From NCBI RefSeq assembly GCF_016907895.1, contig NZ_JAFBCV010000006.1:62001-126000 (forward strand): a stretch of 64,000 nucleotides of DNA. The letters run 5' to 3'. The DNA comes from Shouchella xiaoxiensis (lineage in GTDB: Bacteria > Bacillota > Bacilli > Bacillales > Bacillaceae_D). This document shows positions 8,389 through 22,704 of this stretch, piece by piece (within the stretch, counting starts at the first letter, position 1; each line of letters starts with the position of its first letter). A model generated the notes under the pieces. The model was given only the letters and a program-made list of their open reading frames with translations. It searched no databases and was not told the origin of the DNA. A program made the position numbers and the translations under genes.

Positions 8389-8880
8389 ATGGCTGAGCCC
8401 GTGATTGGTGTTATTATGGGAAGCACGTCTGATTGGGAAACAATGAAGCTTGCTTGTGATGTACTTGATGAACTAGATGTACCTTACGAGAAACAAGTTG
8501 TCTCTGCACATCGCACACCGGACTTAATGTTTGAGTACGCTGAAACAGCCGTAACACGTGGGCTTAAAGTGATTATTGCCGGTGCTGGTGGTGCAGCGCA
8601 CTTACCAGGAATGGTAGCAGCGAAAACAATCTTGCCTGTAGTGGGTGTTCCAATTGAATCGAAGTCGTTAAAAGGAATCGATTCACTCTTATCGATTGTA
8701 CAAATGCCTGGTGGAGTTCCTGTAGCTACCGTCGCCATTGGTAAAGCAGGCGCAACAAACGCGGGGTTACTTGCTGCTCAAATTGTTGGTACATGTGATA
8801 CAAAGATACAAGACCGCTTGCTCGCTCGAAGAGAAAGAACAAAAGCAGCTGTCCTGCGAAGCAGCGAGGATCTAGTATGA
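8389..8880 (+). CDS. purE: N5-carboxyaminoimidazole ribonucleotide mutase
   Basis: PurE converts N5-CAIR to CAIR in purine synthesis. The 163-residue protein starts [20 protein letters not shown], with the class I GSxSD phosphate-binding motif, [10 protein letters not shown] (catalytic His) and [12 protein letters not shown]. The ATG follows TTGGAGG. It is the first gene of the twelve-gene operon and its last 4 bp overlap purK (ATGA). The PurR operator, guanine riboswitch and terminator upstream control it. Confidence 0.97.
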   Translation: MAEPVIGVIMGSTSDWETMKLACDVLDELDVPYEKQVVSAHRTPDLMFEYAETAVTRGLKVIIAGAGGAAHLPGMVAAKTILPVVGVPIESKSLKGIDSLLSIVQMPGGVPVATVAIGKAGATNAGLLAAQIVGTCDTKIQDRLLARRERTKAAVLRSSEDLV

Positions 8881-10007
8881 GACAAATCAAACCAGGAGAT
8901 ACAATTGGCATTATCGGTGGTGGACAGCTTGGGCGAATGATGGCTCTTTCTGCCAAACAAATGGGATATCGGATAGCTGTACTTGATCCGACGGAAGATG
9001 CACCCTGTGCGCAAGTAGCCGATTACGTCATTACGGCTAATTATGACGACATAGAGGCGTGTAAGCAGCTTGCTGCCCAAAGCGACGTGATTACGTATGA
9101 ATTTGAAAACATTGACGAGGAAGCAGCACGGCAGTTAAGCGCTGTAAGTGACTTCCCACAAGGATTCAACGTACTTAGAACAACGCAACACCGGGTCAAA
9201 GAAAAAGAAGCGCTCGTTTCACTGGATGTTCCAGTTGCTCCGTTTGCTCTAATTACAAAAAAAGATGAATGGTCTGAGGCGATTAATCAAACAGGTTTAC
9301 CTGCTGTCTTAAAAACCTGTCGAGGTGGTTATGATGGCAAGGGGCAGGCTGTTGTTAAAACGGAAAGTGAATTAACTGCAGCAATTGAAAAGCTGCTTCC
9401 CCACGGTGAGCTTGTGTTAGAGCAGTTTATTCCATTTGACCTCGAAATCTCTGTTATTCTAACAAAATCACGTAATGGTGAAGTCACCGTATTTCCTGTA
9501 GCAGAGAATGAGCACCGTGACAATATGCTCTACCGGACAATTGTACCTGCCCGTATTACAAAAGATATGGAAGAAGAGGCAGTTGCAATAGCAGAAAGAA
9601 TTGGCGAGGGACTTGATGTTGTCGGAACGCTCGCAGTAGAAATGTTTGTAACGAAAGATGGCGCTATTCTTGTTAATGAACTAGCCCCTAGACCTCATAA
9701 TTCGGGGCATTATACAATAGAGGCGTGCAAAACCTCTCAATTCGAGCAGCATATTCGCGCAGTTTGCGGCTTACCGCTCGGTTCTTCCGCTCTTCTAAGT
9801 CCTGTTGTGATGGAGAATGTTCTAGGTGAACATATGGAACCTTTAATGGAGCGACTCGATAACTTGCAGCAGGTTTCCCTTCATTTATATGGAAAAAAGG
9901 AAGCGAAAGTGAAGCGTAAGATGGGTCACTTAACCGTGCTTGGAACAGACACAGATGCGTGCGTGAACGTGCTTGATCAATTTTGGATGCAGCACATACT
10001 ACATTAA
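8877..10007 (+). CDS. purK: N5-carboxyaminoimidazole ribonucleotide synthetase
   Basis: PurK carboxylates AIR to N5-CAIR with ATP and bicarbonate, supplying PurE. The 376-residue ATP-grasp protein begins [20 protein letters not shown]. Typical elements are [11 protein letters not shown] (ATP loop), [16 protein letters not shown], the metal-binding [29 protein letters not shown] region and [13 protein letters not shown]. It overlaps purE by 4 bp, which suggests coupled translation. Confidence 0.97.
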   Translation: MRQIKPGDTIGIIGGGQLGRMMALSAKQMGYRIAVLDPTEDAPCAQVADYVITANYDDIEACKQLAAQSDVITYEFENIDEEAARQLSAVSDFPQGFNVLRTTQHRVKEKEALVSLDVPVAPFALITKKDEWSEAINQTGLPAVLKTCRGGYDGKGQAVVKTESELTAAIEKLLPHGELVLEQFIPFDLEISVILTKSRNGEVTVFPVAENEHRDNMLYRTIVPARITKDMEEEAVAIAERIGEGLDVVGTLAVEMFVTKDGAILVNELAPRPHNSGHYTIEACKTSQFEQHIRAVCGLPLGSSALLSPVVMENVLGEHMEPLMERLDNLQQVSLHLYGKKEAKVKRKMGHLTVLGTDTDACVNVLDQFWMQHILH

Positions 10008-10027
10008 GCTTTTGGAGGAACCAACAA

Positions 10028-11323
10028 ATGATAGAACGTTATACCCGCCCGGAGATGGGGGCAATTTGGACAGATGAAAACCGCTATAAAGCGTGGCTTG
10101 AGGTGGAAATCGTTGCATGTGAAGCATGGGCTGAACTCGGCGACATTCCGAAAGAAGATGTAGCAAAGATCCGCGAAAATGCTAGTTTTGATGTAGCTCG
10201 GATCTTGGAAATTGAAGAAGAAACGCGTCACGATGTTGTGGCATTTACGCGAGCGGTTTCTGAGACACTTGGAGAAGAACGAAAGTGGGTCCATTATGGT
10301 CTGACTTCGACTGACGTAGTCGATACGGCTCTTTCCTACATCTTAAAGCAGGCAAATGACATTTTGCACAACGACTTAACGCGCTTCTTGGATATTATTA
10401 AAGCAAAAGCACAGGAGCATAAATATACGATAATGATGGGTCGTACCCACGGCGTTCACGCTGAGCCAACGACATTTGGGTTAAAGCTTGGCCTATGGTA
10501 CGAAGAGATGAAGCGAAACATTGAGCGGTTTGAACATGCGGCAGAGGGTGTTCGTTTTGGTAAACTATCTGGTGCAGTTGGAACATATGCAAATATTGAT
10601 CCTCGAGTTGAGGAATTTGTTTGTGAAAAGCTTGGATTAAATGCAGCGCCAATTTCAACGCAAACACTGCAGCGCGATCGTCACGCAGAGTACATGGCAA
10701 GCCTAGCCTTAATCGCGACATCAATTGAAAAATTTGCGGTAGAAATTCGTGGGTTGCAAAAAAGTGAACTGAGAGAAGTGGAAGAGTTTTTTGCAAAAGG
10801 ACAGAAAGGTTCTTCAGCAATGCCGCATAAACGGAACCCAATCGGTTCAGAAAACATGACTGGTCTTGCGCGCCTTGTTCGAGGTTACATGAATACCGCT
10901 TATGACAATGTTGTTCTTTGGCATGAACGAGATATTTCTCATTCCTCAGCTGAGCGAGTGATTTTACCGGACGCAACGATTGCGCTGAACTATATGTTAA
11001 ATCGTTTTGGAAACATCGTTAAAAACCTGACTGTCTTCCCAGAAAATATGAAGCGCAATATGACGCGCACCTATGGCTTGATTTACTCACAGCGTGTTCT
11101 TCTAAGCTTGATCGACAAAGGCATGGTCCGAGAAGAAGCGTATGATTTGGTCCAGCCAAAAGCAACACAGGCTTGGGAAGAAGGAGTTCAGTTCCGGGAG
11201 CTAGTTGAAGCTGAACCGCGCATTACCTCTGTTTTGAATGAAGATGAGATAGAGGAATGCTTTAATTACGAACATCATATGAAGCATGTTGATACGATCT
11301 TTACTCGTTTAGGATTGAACTAA
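10028..11323 (+). CDS. purB: Adenylosuccinate lyase
   Basis: PurB cleaves SAICAR to AICAR and adenylosuccinate to AMP. The start at 10028 gives a 431-residue protein beginning [20 protein letters not shown], the standard N-terminus, and follows TGGAGGA; the frame is open to 9983 but that extension runs into purK. Family marks are [24 protein letters not shown] and the superfamily signature [12 protein letters not shown], which carries the catalytic loop serine. Confidence 0.97.
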   Translation: MIERYTRPEMGAIWTDENRYKAWLEVEIVACEAWAELGDIPKEDVAKIRENASFDVARILEIEEETRHDVVAFTRAVSETLGEERKWVHYGLTSTDVVDTALSYILKQANDILHNDLTRFLDIIKAKAQEHKYTIMMGRTHGVHAEPTTFGLKLGLWYEEMKRNIERFEHAAEGVRFGKLSGAVGTYANIDPRVEEFVCEKLGLNAAPISTQTLQRDRHAEYMASLALIATSIEKFAVEIRGLQKSELREVEEFFAKGQKGSSAMPHKRNPIGSENMTGLARLVRGYMNTAYDNVVLWHERDISHSSAERVILPDATIALNYMLNRFGNIVKNLTVFPENMKRNMTRTYGLIYSQRVLLSLIDKGMVREEAYDLVQPKATQAWEEGVQFRELVEAEPRITSVLNEDEIEECFNYEHHMKHVDTIFTRLGLN

Positions 11324-11345
11324 CTTTTTACTGGAGGCCAAAGCG

Positions 11346-12053
11346 ATGAACAAACAAAATTTGCTGTATGAGGGCAAAGCGAAACGAATCTATCGGACGG
11401 ATGAAGCTGGTTTGCTTTGGGTGCAGTACAAAGATGATGCAACCGCCTTTAACGGCGAAAAGAAAGATGTTCTGGTCGGCAAAGCACGGTTAAACAATGA
11501 AATCTCTACGCTCATCTTTGAAACGCTCAAAGAAAAAGGGATTTCGTCGCATTTCGTACGGAGATTATCTGACACAGAACAGCTTGTGCAGCAAGTTGAG
11601 ATTGTTCCGCTGGAAGTGGTTGTTCGTAATGTTGTTGCGGGCAGCATGGCTAAGCGACTCGGTTTAAAAGAAGGAAAAAGCTTAAATCAGCCTCTTGTAG
11701 AATTTTATTATAAAGATGATGCCCTCGGTGATCCATTGATCACTGAGGACCACATCGCTTTATTAAATGCAGCGAAGACTGAAGAGGTGGAACAGTTAAA
11801 ACAAATGGCGCTTTCAGTTAATGGCGAGTTGATTGAATTGTTTGACCGTATCGGCGTTCGTTTAGTCGATTTTAAACTTGAATTCGGACGGACCGATAAA
11901 GGAACATTGCTGCTCGCTGATGAAATCTCGCCTGATACATGTAGATTATGGGATAAAGAAACAAATGAGCGGTTTGACAAGGATTTATTTCGACGCAATC
12001 TCGGAAACTTGCAAAAAGGCTATCAAGAAATTCTGTCTCGTTTAACGGTTTAA
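11346..12053 (+). CDS. purC: SAICAR synthetase
   Basis: PurC joins aspartate to CAIR with ATP. The 235-residue protein begins MNKQNLLYEGKAKRIYRT, with the glycine-poor ATP loop YEGKAKRIY. Further family elements are VPLEVVVRNVVAGSMAKRLG and ADEISPDTCRLWD. The length is normal for the bacterial enzyme. It lies 22 bp after purB, with CTGGAGG before its ATG. Confidence 0.97.
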   Translation: MNKQNLLYEGKAKRIYRTDEAGLLWVQYKDDATAFNGEKKDVLVGKARLNNEISTLIFETLKEKGISSHFVRRLSDTEQLVQQVEIVPLEVVVRNVVAGSMAKRLGLKEGKSLNQPLVEFYYKDDALGDPLITEDHIALLNAAKTEEVEQLKQMALSVNGELIELFDRIGVRLVDFKLEFGRTDKGTLLLADEISPDTCRLWDKETNERFDKDLFRRNLGNLQKGYQEILSRLTV

Positions 12054-12096
12054 GAGAAAACCAACTTCGATTATCGATCACTTTAGGAGGTACGTA

Positions 12097-12348
12097 ATGT
12101 ACAAAGTTAATGTATTCGTTACTTTAAGAGAAAGTGTGCTTGACCCACAAGGTGTGGCTGTTAAAGGGGCCCTTCATACGATGGATTACCAGGAAGTGAC
12201 CGATGTCCGGATCGGGAAGTTTTTAGAACTGCAAGTAGACAGCGTTGATAACATTGAAGGTCGCGTCAAAGAGATGTGTGAGAAACTGCTTGCAAACACG
12301 GTTATTGAAGACTACCGCTTTGAAGTAGAAGAGGTAATTCCCTCATGA
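12097..12348 (+). CDS. purS: FGAM synthase subunit PurS
   Basis: The small structural subunit (83 residues) of the three-part Gram-positive FGAM synthase, bridging PurL and the glutaminase PurQ. It begins [19 protein letters not shown] and continues with [20 protein letters not shown]. It follows TAGGAGGT and overlaps purQ by 4 bp. Confidence 0.96.
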   Translation: MYKVNVFVTLRESVLDPQGVAVKGALHTMDYQEVTDVRIGKFLELQVDSVDNIEGRVKEMCEKLLANTVIEDYRFEVEEVIPS

Positions 12349-13028
12349 AGTTTGCCGTTATCGTTTTTCCAGGTTCCAATTGTGATGCAGACATGTTTCA
12401 TGCCATCAAGGACAGCTTAGGAGAAGAAGTAGAGTATGTCTTTCATACAGAAACATCTTTAGATGATTATGATGCTGTCTTGCTTCCGGGAGGGTTTTCA
12501 CATGGGGATTATTTACGGTCTGGAGCGATTGCTCGCTTTGCGCCAATAATGCCTGCCGTTATCGCGGCGGCACGTGACGGTAAACCTGTGCTTGGTGTTT
12601 GCAACGGATTTCAGGTTTTGCTTGAAGCAGGTCTTCTTCCAGGGGCGATGAAGCGTAATATCGATTTGAAGTTCGTTTGTCGCACGGTTGAGCTTGTTGT
12701 TGAATCGAATCAAACGATGTTTTCATCAGGCTATGCCCAAGGTGAAGTCATTCAAATTCCTGTTGCTCACGGTGAGGGGAACTATGAGTGTGATGACGAG
12801 ACTCTGAAAGAATTAACAGCGAAGCAACAAATTGTTTTCCGTTACAACGAGCATGTAAATGGTTCGAAAAATCAAATTGCCGGTATTGTGAATGCGCAAG
12901 GTAACGTACTTGGCATGATGCCGCACCCAGAACGGGCAGTAGACGCACTATTAGGAAATGAGCAAGGTTTAGCGGTATTTACGTCGATTTTACGCAACTG
13001 GAGGGAATCCCATGTCACTACTTCTTGA
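12345..13028 (+). CDS. purQ: FGAM synthase glutaminase subunit PurQ
   Basis: A class I glutamine amidotransferase that supplies ammonia to PurL. The 227-residue protein shows FPGSNCD near the start, the nucleophile elbow GVCNGFQVL (Cys) and the late PHPERAV with the catalytic His and Glu. It overlaps purS by 4 bp and purL by 17 bp, indicating tight translational coupling of the three subunits. Confidence 0.97.
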   Translation: MKFAVIVFPGSNCDADMFHAIKDSLGEEVEYVFHTETSLDDYDAVLLPGGFSHGDYLRSGAIARFAPIMPAVIAAARDGKPVLGVCNGFQVLLEAGLLPGAMKRNIDLKFVCRTVELVVESNQTMFSSGYAQGEVIQIPVAHGEGNYECDDETLKELTAKQQIVFRYNEHVNGSKNQIAGIVNAQGNVLGMMPHPERAVDALLGNEQGLAVFTSILRNWRESHVTTS

Positions 13029-15234
13029 ACCAAGTCCAGAACAAATTAAGCAGGAAAAACGATATCAGGAAATGGGCTTAACAGATGAAGAGTTTGCACT
13101 AGCTGAGGAACTGCTCGGACGTCCGCTCAATTTCACAGAAACGGGATTGTTTTCCGTTATGTGGTCGGAGCATTGCAGTTATAAGAATTCCAAAGTGCTG
13201 CTCAAGAAGTTTCCGGTTGATGGGGAAAAGGTGTTACAAGGCCCAGGTGAAGGTGCTGGAATTATTGATATTCAAGACGGTCAAGCCGTTGTCTTCAAAA
13301 TAGAAAGCCACAACCATCCTTCTGCAATTGAACCGTATCAAGGAGCTGCTACGGGAGTTGGCGGGATTTTGCGCGATGTGTTTTCAATGGGGGCTCGTCC
13401 AGTTGCGTTATTAAATTCACTACGTTTCGGTGAATTAGAATCACCAAAAGTGAAATATTTGTTTGAAGAAGTTGTTGCGGGTATTGCTGGTTACGGTAAT
13501 TGTATCGGCGTTCCAACGGTAGGCGGCGAGATTCAATTTGATCCGTGCTATGAAGCGAATCCACTTGTTAACGCCATGTGCGTGGGGTTAATTGATCATA
13601 AAGATATACAAAAAGGTCAGGCAAAAGGTGTTGGTAATACGGTCATGTATGTCGGCGCGGCGACTGGACGTGATGGCATTCACGGAGCGACGTTTGCCTC
13701 TGAAGAGTTAAGCGAATCATCTGATGAAAAACGACCAGCTGTACAGGTAGGCGACCCATTTATGGAAAAGTTGCTTCTTGAGGCATGCCTTGAAGTCGTT
13801 AAATCCGACGCTTTAATCGGAATACAGGACATGGGTGCGGCTGGATTAACGTCTTCTTCTGCCGAGATGGCAAGTAAAGCAGGCTCAGGCATTGAAATGA
13901 ATCTTGATTTTGTACCTCAGCGAGAAGCTGGTATGACACCATATGAAATGATGTTATCTGAATCGCAGGAACGGATGCTGCTAGTTGTTGAAAAAGGACG
14001 CGAAGAGGATATTAAAGCGATATTTGAACGCTGGGATCTTCATGCTGTTGAAGTAGGTGTTGTGACAAATGATTCGCGGCTACGGTTAATGCACAAAGGC
14101 GAATTAGTTGCTGATGTGCCCGTAGATGCTCTGGCGGAGGATGCGCCTGTCTATCATAAACCGTCTAAACAGCCGGCATATTACGATGCTTTCCAGGCGG
14201 AAGCGGCGTATATTCCTGAAATAGCTGATGCTAAAGAAACGCTCTTATCTTTACTTGCGCAACCAACAATTGCTAGTAAAGAGTGGGTATACGAGCAGTA
14301 TGATCATATGGTTCAAACCAATACGGTTGTTGCACCAGGGTCAGATGCGGCGGTTATCCGTATTCGTGGGACGCGCAAGGCGCTAGCAATGACAACGGAT
14401 TGTAATTCAAGGTATTTATATCTGGATCCCGAAGTTGGTGGAAAGATTGCCATTGCTGAAGCAAGTCGTAACTTAATTTGTTCAGGAGCTGTTCCACTTG
14501 GTGTCACCGATTGTTTAAATTATGGGAACCCTGAGAAGCCAGAAATTTTCTGGCAGCTTGAGAAGTCAACAGATGGGTTAAGTGAAGCGTGCCGTGTACT
14601 CAACACACCGGTTATCGGCGGGAATGTTTCCTTGTATAACGAACGTTCAGGCGGAGCGGTGTATCCAACACCAGTCATTGGAATGGTTGGTCTAATTGAA
14701 GATACGGATCATATTACGACCCAAGCGGTTAAACACGCAGGAGATCTAGTCTACTTAATTGGCGATACAAAAGCGGAATTCTCAGGAAGTGAAATCCAAA
14801 AAATGCTCGTCGGTCCGATTTCAGGCAAGGCGCCTGAAATAAATTTAGAAGTAGAAAAAAAGAGACAGCAGCAGCTTCTTCAAGCAATCCAACACGGAAT
14901 GGTTTCTTCAGCTCATGATGTTGCTGAAGGTGGTGTTGCGGTTGCACTTGCAGAAAAAATGATGGACGGTCCGCTTGGATTGGATATTAAGCTTGCGCTG
15001 CCAGTTGAAAATAGTTTTTCAGAAAGTCAGTCACGCTTTGTGGTAACCGTTCAGCCTGAAAATCAATTTTCGTTTGAACAAATAGTTGAGGACGCGAAAT
15101 TAATCGGGAAAGTAACAGAAGAAGCCAGTTTAAAAATGGAATTCATGGAAAGCGAAACATTACATGCGACTCAAGCAGAGCTTACGAAAGCCTGGAAAGG
15201 GGCTATTCCATGTTTGCTGAAATCAAGGGCTTAA
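13012..15234 (+). CDS. purL: FGAM synthase catalytic subunit PurL
   Basis: The ATP-dependent large subunit that makes FGAM from FGAR using ammonia from PurQ. The 740-residue length is that of the small Gram-positive type. It begins [20 protein letters not shown] and carries [59 protein letters not shown] and [13 protein letters not shown]. Its 5' end overlaps purQ and its 3' end overlaps purF by 25 bp. Confidence 0.97.
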   Translation: MSLLLEPSPEQIKQEKRYQEMGLTDEEFALAEELLGRPLNFTETGLFSVMWSEHCSYKNSKVLLKKFPVDGEKVLQGPGEGAGIIDIQDGQAVVFKIESHNHPSAIEPYQGAATGVGGILRDVFSMGARPVALLNSLRFGELESPKVKYLFEEVVAGIAGYGNCIGVPTVGGEIQFDPCYEANPLVNAMCVGLIDHKDIQKGQAKGVGNTVMYVGAATGRDGIHGATFASEELSESSDEKRPAVQVGDPFMEKLLLEACLEVVKSDALIGIQDMGAAGLTSSSAEMASKAGSGIEMNLDFVPQREAGMTPYEMMLSESQERMLLVVEKGREEDIKAIFERWDLHAVEVGVVTNDSRLRLMHKGELVADVPVDALAEDAPVYHKPSKQPAYYDAFQAEAAYIPEIADAKETLLSLLAQPTIASKEWVYEQYDHMVQTNTVVAPGSDAAVIRIRGTRKALAMTTDCNSRYLYLDPEVGGKIAIAEASRNLICSGAVPLGVTDCLNYGNPEKPEIFWQLEKSTDGLSEACRVLNTPVIGGNVSLYNERSGGAVYPTPVIGMVGLIEDTDHITTQAVKHAGDLVYLIGDTKAEFSGSEIQKMLVGPISGKAPEINLEVEKKRQQQLLQAIQHGMVSSAHDVAEGGVAVALAEKMMDGPLGLDIKLALPVENSFSESQSRFVVTVQPENQFSFEQIVEDAKLIGKVTEEASLKMEFMESETLHATQAELTKAWKGAIPCLLKSRA

Positions 15235-16622
15235 ATGAAGAATGTGGTGTTTTCGCCGTTTGGGGTCATAAAGATGCTGCGCAGATTACGTACTACGGCC
15301 TTCATAGCTTGCAGCATCGTGGGCAAGAGGGGGCAGGCATCGTTGTTTCTGATGGCGAAAAGCTTTCGGCACATAAAGGGTTGGGACTAGTGAATGATGT
15401 CTTTAATCCAGCCGTTCTTGGTCAATTAACAGGAAAAGGTGCGATTGGTCATGTCCGTTATGCAACAGCAGGAGGTGGCGGCTATGCAAATGTACAGCCG
15501 CTATTCTTTAACTCGCAAAGAGGCGGACTGGCGATTGCTCATAATGGAAACTTGGTGAACGCCAATCATTTGAAACATCAGCTTGAAGCCCAAGGTTCCA
15601 TTTTTCAATCGACATCAGATACGGAAGTGCTCGCTCATTTAATTAAGCGCAGCGGATATTATACACTTGAAGATCAAATGAGAAATGCGCTTTCCTCTTT
15701 AAAAGGAGCATACGCCTTTGCGGTGATGAACGAGCGTCAGCTTATGGTTGCACTTGATCCAAATGGTTTGCGCCCACTATCAATTGGTCGTTTAGGGGAC
15801 GCGTATGTGGTCGCTTCGGAGACATGTGCGTTTGATATTATTGGAGCGGAGTTTGAACGGGAAGTCTTACCAGGTGAGCTGCTTGTGATTGATGACACGG
15901 GGATGCGGAGCGAGCGCTTTGTCTCACCGGGAAATCGAGCCATTTGCAGCATGGAATATGTTTACTTTGCTAGACCCGATTCGAATGTAGACACGATTAA
16001 CGTTCATACTGCTAGAAAAAATCTCGGCAAACAACTTGCAATGGAGGCACCAATTGAAGCGGATGTTGTGACTGGCGTACCTGATTCCAGTATCTCCGCA
16101 GCGATTGGCTATGCTGAACAGACAGGAATTCCCTATGAGCTTGGCATGATTAAAAATCGCTATGTGGGACGTACGTTTATCCAGCCTTCGCAAGAGTTAA
16201 GAGAACAAGGCGTGAAAATGAAGCTTTCCCCAGTTCGTGGAGTGGTCGAAGGTAAGCGAGTCGTAATGATTGACGATTCAATCGTTCGCGGAACGACAAG
16301 TCGTCGGATTGTCAATATGTTACGTGATGCAGGAGCGGTAGAAGTGCATGTTCGAATTTCATCACCACCGATAAAAAATCCGTGTTTTTATGGAATTGAT
16401 ACGTCGACAACGGAAGAGTTAATTGCCTCCAACCATTCAATAGAAGAAATGCGCGAGATGATGGGTGCGGATTCACTTGCTTTTTTATCGACCGAAGGGT
16501 TAAAACAAGGAATTGGCAGGTCGGAATCGATGCAAAATTGTGGCCAGTGCCTGGCGTGTTTTACAGGAGAGTACCCAACAGAAATTTATGCAGATACGTT
16601 ACATCCCCATGCCAAACTATAA
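15210..16622 (+). CDS. purF: Amidophosphoribosyltransferase
   Basis: The first committed enzyme of purine synthesis, making phosphoribosylamine from PRPP and glutamine. The N-terminus [19 protein letters not shown] fits an 11-residue propeptide whose removal exposes Cys12 as the Ntn nucleophile. The PRPP loop [16 protein letters not shown] is present, and the C-terminal [18 protein letters not shown] supplies cysteines of the oxygen-labile iron-sulfur cluster found in the B. subtilis enzyme. The start lies inside the purL 3' end. Confidence 0.97.
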   Translation: MFAEIKGLNEECGVFAVWGHKDAAQITYYGLHSLQHRGQEGAGIVVSDGEKLSAHKGLGLVNDVFNPAVLGQLTGKGAIGHVRYATAGGGGYANVQPLFFNSQRGGLAIAHNGNLVNANHLKHQLEAQGSIFQSTSDTEVLAHLIKRSGYYTLEDQMRNALSSLKGAYAFAVMNERQLMVALDPNGLRPLSIGRLGDAYVVASETCAFDIIGAEFEREVLPGELLVIDDTGMRSERFVSPGNRAICSMEYVYFARPDSNVDTINVHTARKNLGKQLAMEAPIEADVVTGVPDSSISAAIGYAEQTGIPYELGMIKNRYVGRTFIQPSQELREQGVKMKLSPVRGVVEGKRVVMIDDSIVRGTTSRRIVNMLRDAGAVEVHVRISSPPIKNPCFYGIDTSTTEELIASNHSIEEMREMMGADSLAFLSTEGLKQGIGRSESMQNCGQCLACFTGEYPTEIYADTLHPHAKL

Positions 16623-16643
16623 AACAACTGGAGGAATTCAGCC

Positions 16644-17678
16644 GTGTCAAACGCATATAAAGAAGCTGGCGTAGATATTGAAGCAGGTTATGAAGCTGTT
16701 AATCGAATGAAGCAACATGTAGAGCGGACAAAGCGAAAAGGTGTTTTAGGAAGTCTTGGCGGATTCGGAGGAAACTTTGATTTATCCGCTCTTGCTTTAA
16801 AAGAACCTGTCCTTGTTTCAGGAACTGATGGTGTCGGTACGAAATTGATGCTGGCATTTATGGCAGACGAGCATGACACAATTGGGCAAGACGTTGTGGC
16901 CATGTGCGTGAATGACATCGTCGTGCAGGGGGCTGAGCCGCTTTATTTCCTTGATTATCTTGCTTGCGGAAAAGCACAACCTGAGAAGATTGAAGCAATT
17001 GTCAAAGGTGTGGCAGATGGCTGCGAACGAGCCGGCTGTGCTTTAATTGGTGGAGAAACAGCTGAAATGCCTGGAATGTATAGCGAAGAGGAGTATGACT
17101 TAGCTGGCTTTGCGGTCGGTGCCGTTGAGAAAAGTAAATTGATAACAGGCAACGATATTCAAGCGGGAAACGTGTTAATTGGTCTTGCCTCAAGCGGGCT
17201 GCATTCTAATGGCTATTCCCTCGTTCGAAAAGTTCTTCTCCACGATGCTGAACTACGTCTGTCTGAAGAATACACTGAGCTTGGTAAAACGCTCGGAGAA
17301 GAACTGTTAACGCCAACTAAAATATATGTCAAGCCTGTGCTTGCGTGCATGAGAAAAGGGCTTGTTTCGGGAGCTGCGCACATTACCGGGGGCGGGTTTT
17401 ATGAAAATATTCCGCGGATGTTACCAGATCGTCTTGGTGCTGAGATTGATAACGGTTCATGGCCTGTACCTAACATCTTCTCCTTTATTAAGGAAAAAGG
17501 CAGCTTAGCAGATAAAGACTTATTCTCCACGTTTAATATGGGTATTGGGATGGTGCTTGCAGTAACAGAAGAAAACCTTCATGAAGCAATTGAAGTATTA
17601 GAACAACAGGGAGAAAAAGCATATATCATTGGACGAGTAACAAAAGAAGCAGGGCTGACCATTGGGGGAATTGACTGA
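16644..17678 (+). CDS. purM: AIR synthetase
   Basis: PurM cyclises FGAM to AIR with ATP. The 344-residue protein begins with GTG ([19 protein letters not shown]) after TGGAGGA. Characteristic segments are [36 protein letters not shown] and [11 protein letters not shown]. Its stop codon overlaps the purN start (TGATG). Confidence 0.97.
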   Translation: MSNAYKEAGVDIEAGYEAVNRMKQHVERTKRKGVLGSLGGFGGNFDLSALALKEPVLVSGTDGVGTKLMLAFMADEHDTIGQDVVAMCVNDIVVQGAEPLYFLDYLACGKAQPEKIEAIVKGVADGCERAGCALIGGETAEMPGMYSEEEYDLAGFAVGAVEKSKLITGNDIQAGNVLIGLASSGLHSNGYSLVRKVLLHDAELRLSEEYTELGKTLGEELLTPTKIYVKPVLACMRKGLVSGAAHITGGGFYENIPRMLPDRLGAEIDNGSWPVPNIFSFIKEKGSLADKDLFSTFNMGIGMVLAVTEENLHEAIEVLEQQGEKAYIIGRVTKEAGLTIGGID

Positions 17679-18256
17679 TGAGGTTGGCGATTTTTGCTTC
17701 GGGAACGGGTTCAAATGCCGTTTGTTTAATCGAAGCAGCCCAAGCAAATCAATTCGAAGCAAATGTTGCACTCGTTATCAGTGATAAGCAGGGAGCCCCT
17801 GTACTTGAGAAGGCAGCAGCTCTTGGCGTCCGTGCTGAACAGGTTCTTCCTGCTGCCTTTGAGTCAAAAAAAGCGTACGAGCAAGCGATTGTGGCTCTTT
17901 TGCAACAAGAGCAAATTGATTTTATTTTGTTAGCTGGCTATATGCGATTAATTGGTCCGACCTTGCTCGGGGCTTATGAAGGCAAGATTGTCAATATTCA
18001 TCCGTCCCTACTTCCACATTTTCCAGGTCTTGATGCTATTGGTCAAGCTCTCGATGCGGGGGTTAGCGAGACAGGTGTGACGGTCCATTATGTTGATGAT
18101 GGAATGGACACTGGACCTATTATTGCACAAGAAACGATTCCTCTAACCTTACAAGAAACACGGGAGTCCTTAACGAAGAAAGTACAAACAGTTGAACATT
18201 CGCTTTACCCAGCCGTAGTAAAACAACTTGTTTGTGAACAGAGTGGGAGGAACTAG
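17678..18256 (+). CDS. purN: GAR transformylase (folate-dependent)
   Basis: PurN transfers a formyl group from 10-formyl-THF to GAR. The 192-residue protein shows [29 protein letters not shown], the catalytic [20 protein letters not shown]-like region (Asn and His) and [17 protein letters not shown] (catalytic Asp). It is coupled to purM by an overlapping stop/start. Confidence 0.97.
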   Translation: MRLAIFASGTGSNAVCLIEAAQANQFEANVALVISDKQGAPVLEKAAALGVRAEQVLPAAFESKKAYEQAIVALLQQEQIDFILLAGYMRLIGPTLLGAYEGKIVNIHPSLLPHFPGLDAIGQALDAGVSETGVTVHYVDDGMDTGPIIAQETIPLTLQETRESLTKKVQTVEHSLYPAVVKQLVCEQSGRN

Positions 18257-18258
18257 AA

Positions 18259-21059
<2,801 letters not shown>

Positions 21060-21074
21060 TGGAATGAATAAGCA

Positions 21075-21115
21075 AAGCCGAAGAGACTAGGGGATGAGTT
21101 TCTTTGGCTTGTTTC
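21075..21115 (+). terminator. Terminator of the pur operon
   Basis: AAGCCGAAGAGACT (21075-21088) pairs, with two G-U wobbles, with AGTTTCTTTGGCTT (21097-21110), followed by a T-rich stretch. It lies 15 bp after the purD stop codon. Confidence 0.85.
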
Positions 21116-21172
21116 ATTTTTAGACCTTTTTCGCTATACTGAAAGCACTATGTAATTAGCAGGAGGTTTAAT

Positions 21173-22501
21173 GTGCAGCGTCTTTATTATGGAGCGGTGC
21201 TTTTTCTAGTGTTCCTTGCTCTAGCATTTGACTCGGAGCTACTGCTTACAATTAGCGGCTGGCTTGCGATACCAATGCTTATCTACTCATTTACAAAATC
21301 AAATCGTTTATTTAAGGGGATGGGACTGGCGTTTCTACTTGGTGGATTGATTCTACTTCCGTTTAGTGAGCAGAGCCTTGTTTCTTTACCGAGTTTGTTT
21401 TCAAGTAATCTAACGCTTGTTGTTTTTGTGGCAGTTGTTCCTCTAATGCAAGCTGCAATTGAGTCGCTGCGCTATGATCAACAGGTAAAATCATGGTTGT
21501 TCCAAGGGACGAAAAAAAAGGGACAACTCCAGAATCGCTCATTGCTGACAACTTATGGCTTTGTTCCTTTTATGAACTTGTCTGTTCTTCCCTTGTTGCA
21601 ACATACACTTATGGACGAGCTTACAACACTTCCTAAAAAAAAGCGGGATCGATTAATTAGCAGAACAACGCTAAGAGGATACGCGCTAGCTCTTGTATGG
21701 ATGCCGATGGAAATTATGGTCGTTACGGCGCTTGGTATAACAGGCGAAAGCTATCTCTCCATTCTTCCTCTATTGCTACTTTTAACGGTGCTCATGACTG
21801 GATATGAACTTCTTAAGAACCGTTTCTGGTTAAGCGCTCCAGTCGAATTGGCTCCTCTTGATAAAACAATAGGCCGCTCAAGACGGTCTCTTTTTGCTTC
21901 AGTGTTGCTTTTTTTAATCCTTGTTATTGCGGTTGGTGAGTGGCTTGGACTATCGTTTATTATGACAGTTATTCTCCTCATTCCTCTCTTCGCCTATAGC
22001 TGGACGAAGTTAATGGGAGAAGCAGAGACGTTTTTAGAAAAAGGAAAACAAGCACTTAGTCATCAAATTAAATCAGGCATTCATCCTTTCTTAGTTCTGT
22101 TTATCTCACTTGGTTGGTTTACAGGTATTTTAAACGGTACAGAACTATTATCCATGGTTCAGGAGCCTTTACGAGCTTTTAGCGAATTTCCTGTTGTATT
22201 ATTAGGCGCAATTCCACTTAGTTTTTATGCGTTAGCATTTGTTGGAATTCATCCAATTGCATCTATGGTTCTTATCCATGAAGTGGTTGGACCGATTTTA
22301 ATGCCGGTCATGCCTGCTGGACTTACGATTATGTATATTGTAAGTGCGTTAGCAACATTTACAATTTCGCCATATGGCATTGTTGTCACAATGACAGCCA
22401 GGCATACAGAACAGAATCCGTATCGAATCATGTTGACGAATCTGCCATTTGCTTTATTGTTTGGAGCATTAGCCGTGGTCGTTACGATGATATTTCTGTA
22501 A
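21173..22501 (+). CDS. Polytopic membrane protein of unknown function
   Basis: A 442-residue very hydrophobic protein with about ten to twelve predicted membrane segments. The start is GTG at 21173, six bases after AGGAGG; the ATG two bases earlier is in another frame. A soluble loop around residues 98-125 and a helical hairpin with TTLPKKKRDRLISRTTLRGY interrupt the helices. The pattern of two similar hydrophobic halves suggests a secondary transporter, but I do not recognise the family with confidence. It stands alone between the pur terminator and its own terminator. Confidence 0.7.
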   Translation: MQRLYYGAVLFLVFLALAFDSELLLTISGWLAIPMLIYSFTKSNRLFKGMGLAFLLGGLILLPFSEQSLVSLPSLFSSNLTLVVFVAVVPLMQAAIESLRYDQQVKSWLFQGTKKKGQLQNRSLLTTYGFVPFMNLSVLPLLQHTLMDELTTLPKKKRDRLISRTTLRGYALALVWMPMEIMVVTALGITGESYLSILPLLLLLTVLMTGYELLKNRFWLSAPVELAPLDKTIGRSRRSLFASVLLFLILVIAVGEWLGLSFIMTVILLIPLFAYSWTKLMGEAETFLEKGKQALSHQIKSGIHPFLVLFISLGWFTGILNGTELLSMVQEPLRAFSEFPVVLLGAIPLSFYALAFVGIHPIASMVLIHEVVGPILMPVMPAGLTIMYIVSALATFTISPYGIVVTMTARHTEQNPYRIMLTNLPFALLFGALAVVVTMIFL

Positions 22502-22533
22502 ATGGTGCTGTAAGTATTAGGATTAATTTTTTG

Positions 22534-22570
22534 GAACGAACATTGTAGAAAACAGTGTTGGTTCTTTTTA
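22534..22570 (+). terminator. Rho-independent terminator
   Basis: GAACGAACATTGT (22534-22546) pairs with ACAGTGTTGGTTC (22552-22564), with one mismatch and one wobble, followed by TTTTTA. It ends the preceding membrane-protein gene. Confidence 0.8.
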
Positions 22571-22625
22571 TTTTCAAGAAAGAATAGCGATTTCATATAA
22601 GTCGATAAATAATTTAATTATTATT

Positions 22626-22666
22626 CTATAACAGTAATTGAAAATGATATTCTGTTATAGTACAAT
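22626..22666 (+). promoter_or_regulatory. Malate synthase promoter with inverted-repeat operator
   Basis: TTGAAA (22638-22643), a 17-bp spacer and TACAAT (22661-22666) form a good sigma-A promoter. A perfect 9-bp inverted repeat, CTATAACAG (22626-22634) and CTGTTATAG (22652-22660), brackets the -35 element and abuts the -10 element. The same half-site recurs over the aceA promoter, which points to a common repressor. Confidence 0.7.
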
Positions 22667-22704
22667 TTAGAAAATAGCTTCAATTTAACTGGAGGATTGA
22701 TGGG

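Noticed and set aside
10398-10976. 192-residue minus-strand frame inside purB
   Set aside because: Antisense shadow of a highly conserved gene, with no ribosome binding site or recognisable protein motif.
22582-22595. Possible cre site upstream of malate synthase (GAATAGCGATTTCA)
   Set aside because: Two mismatches to the cre consensus at important end positions; too weak to list as a feature.
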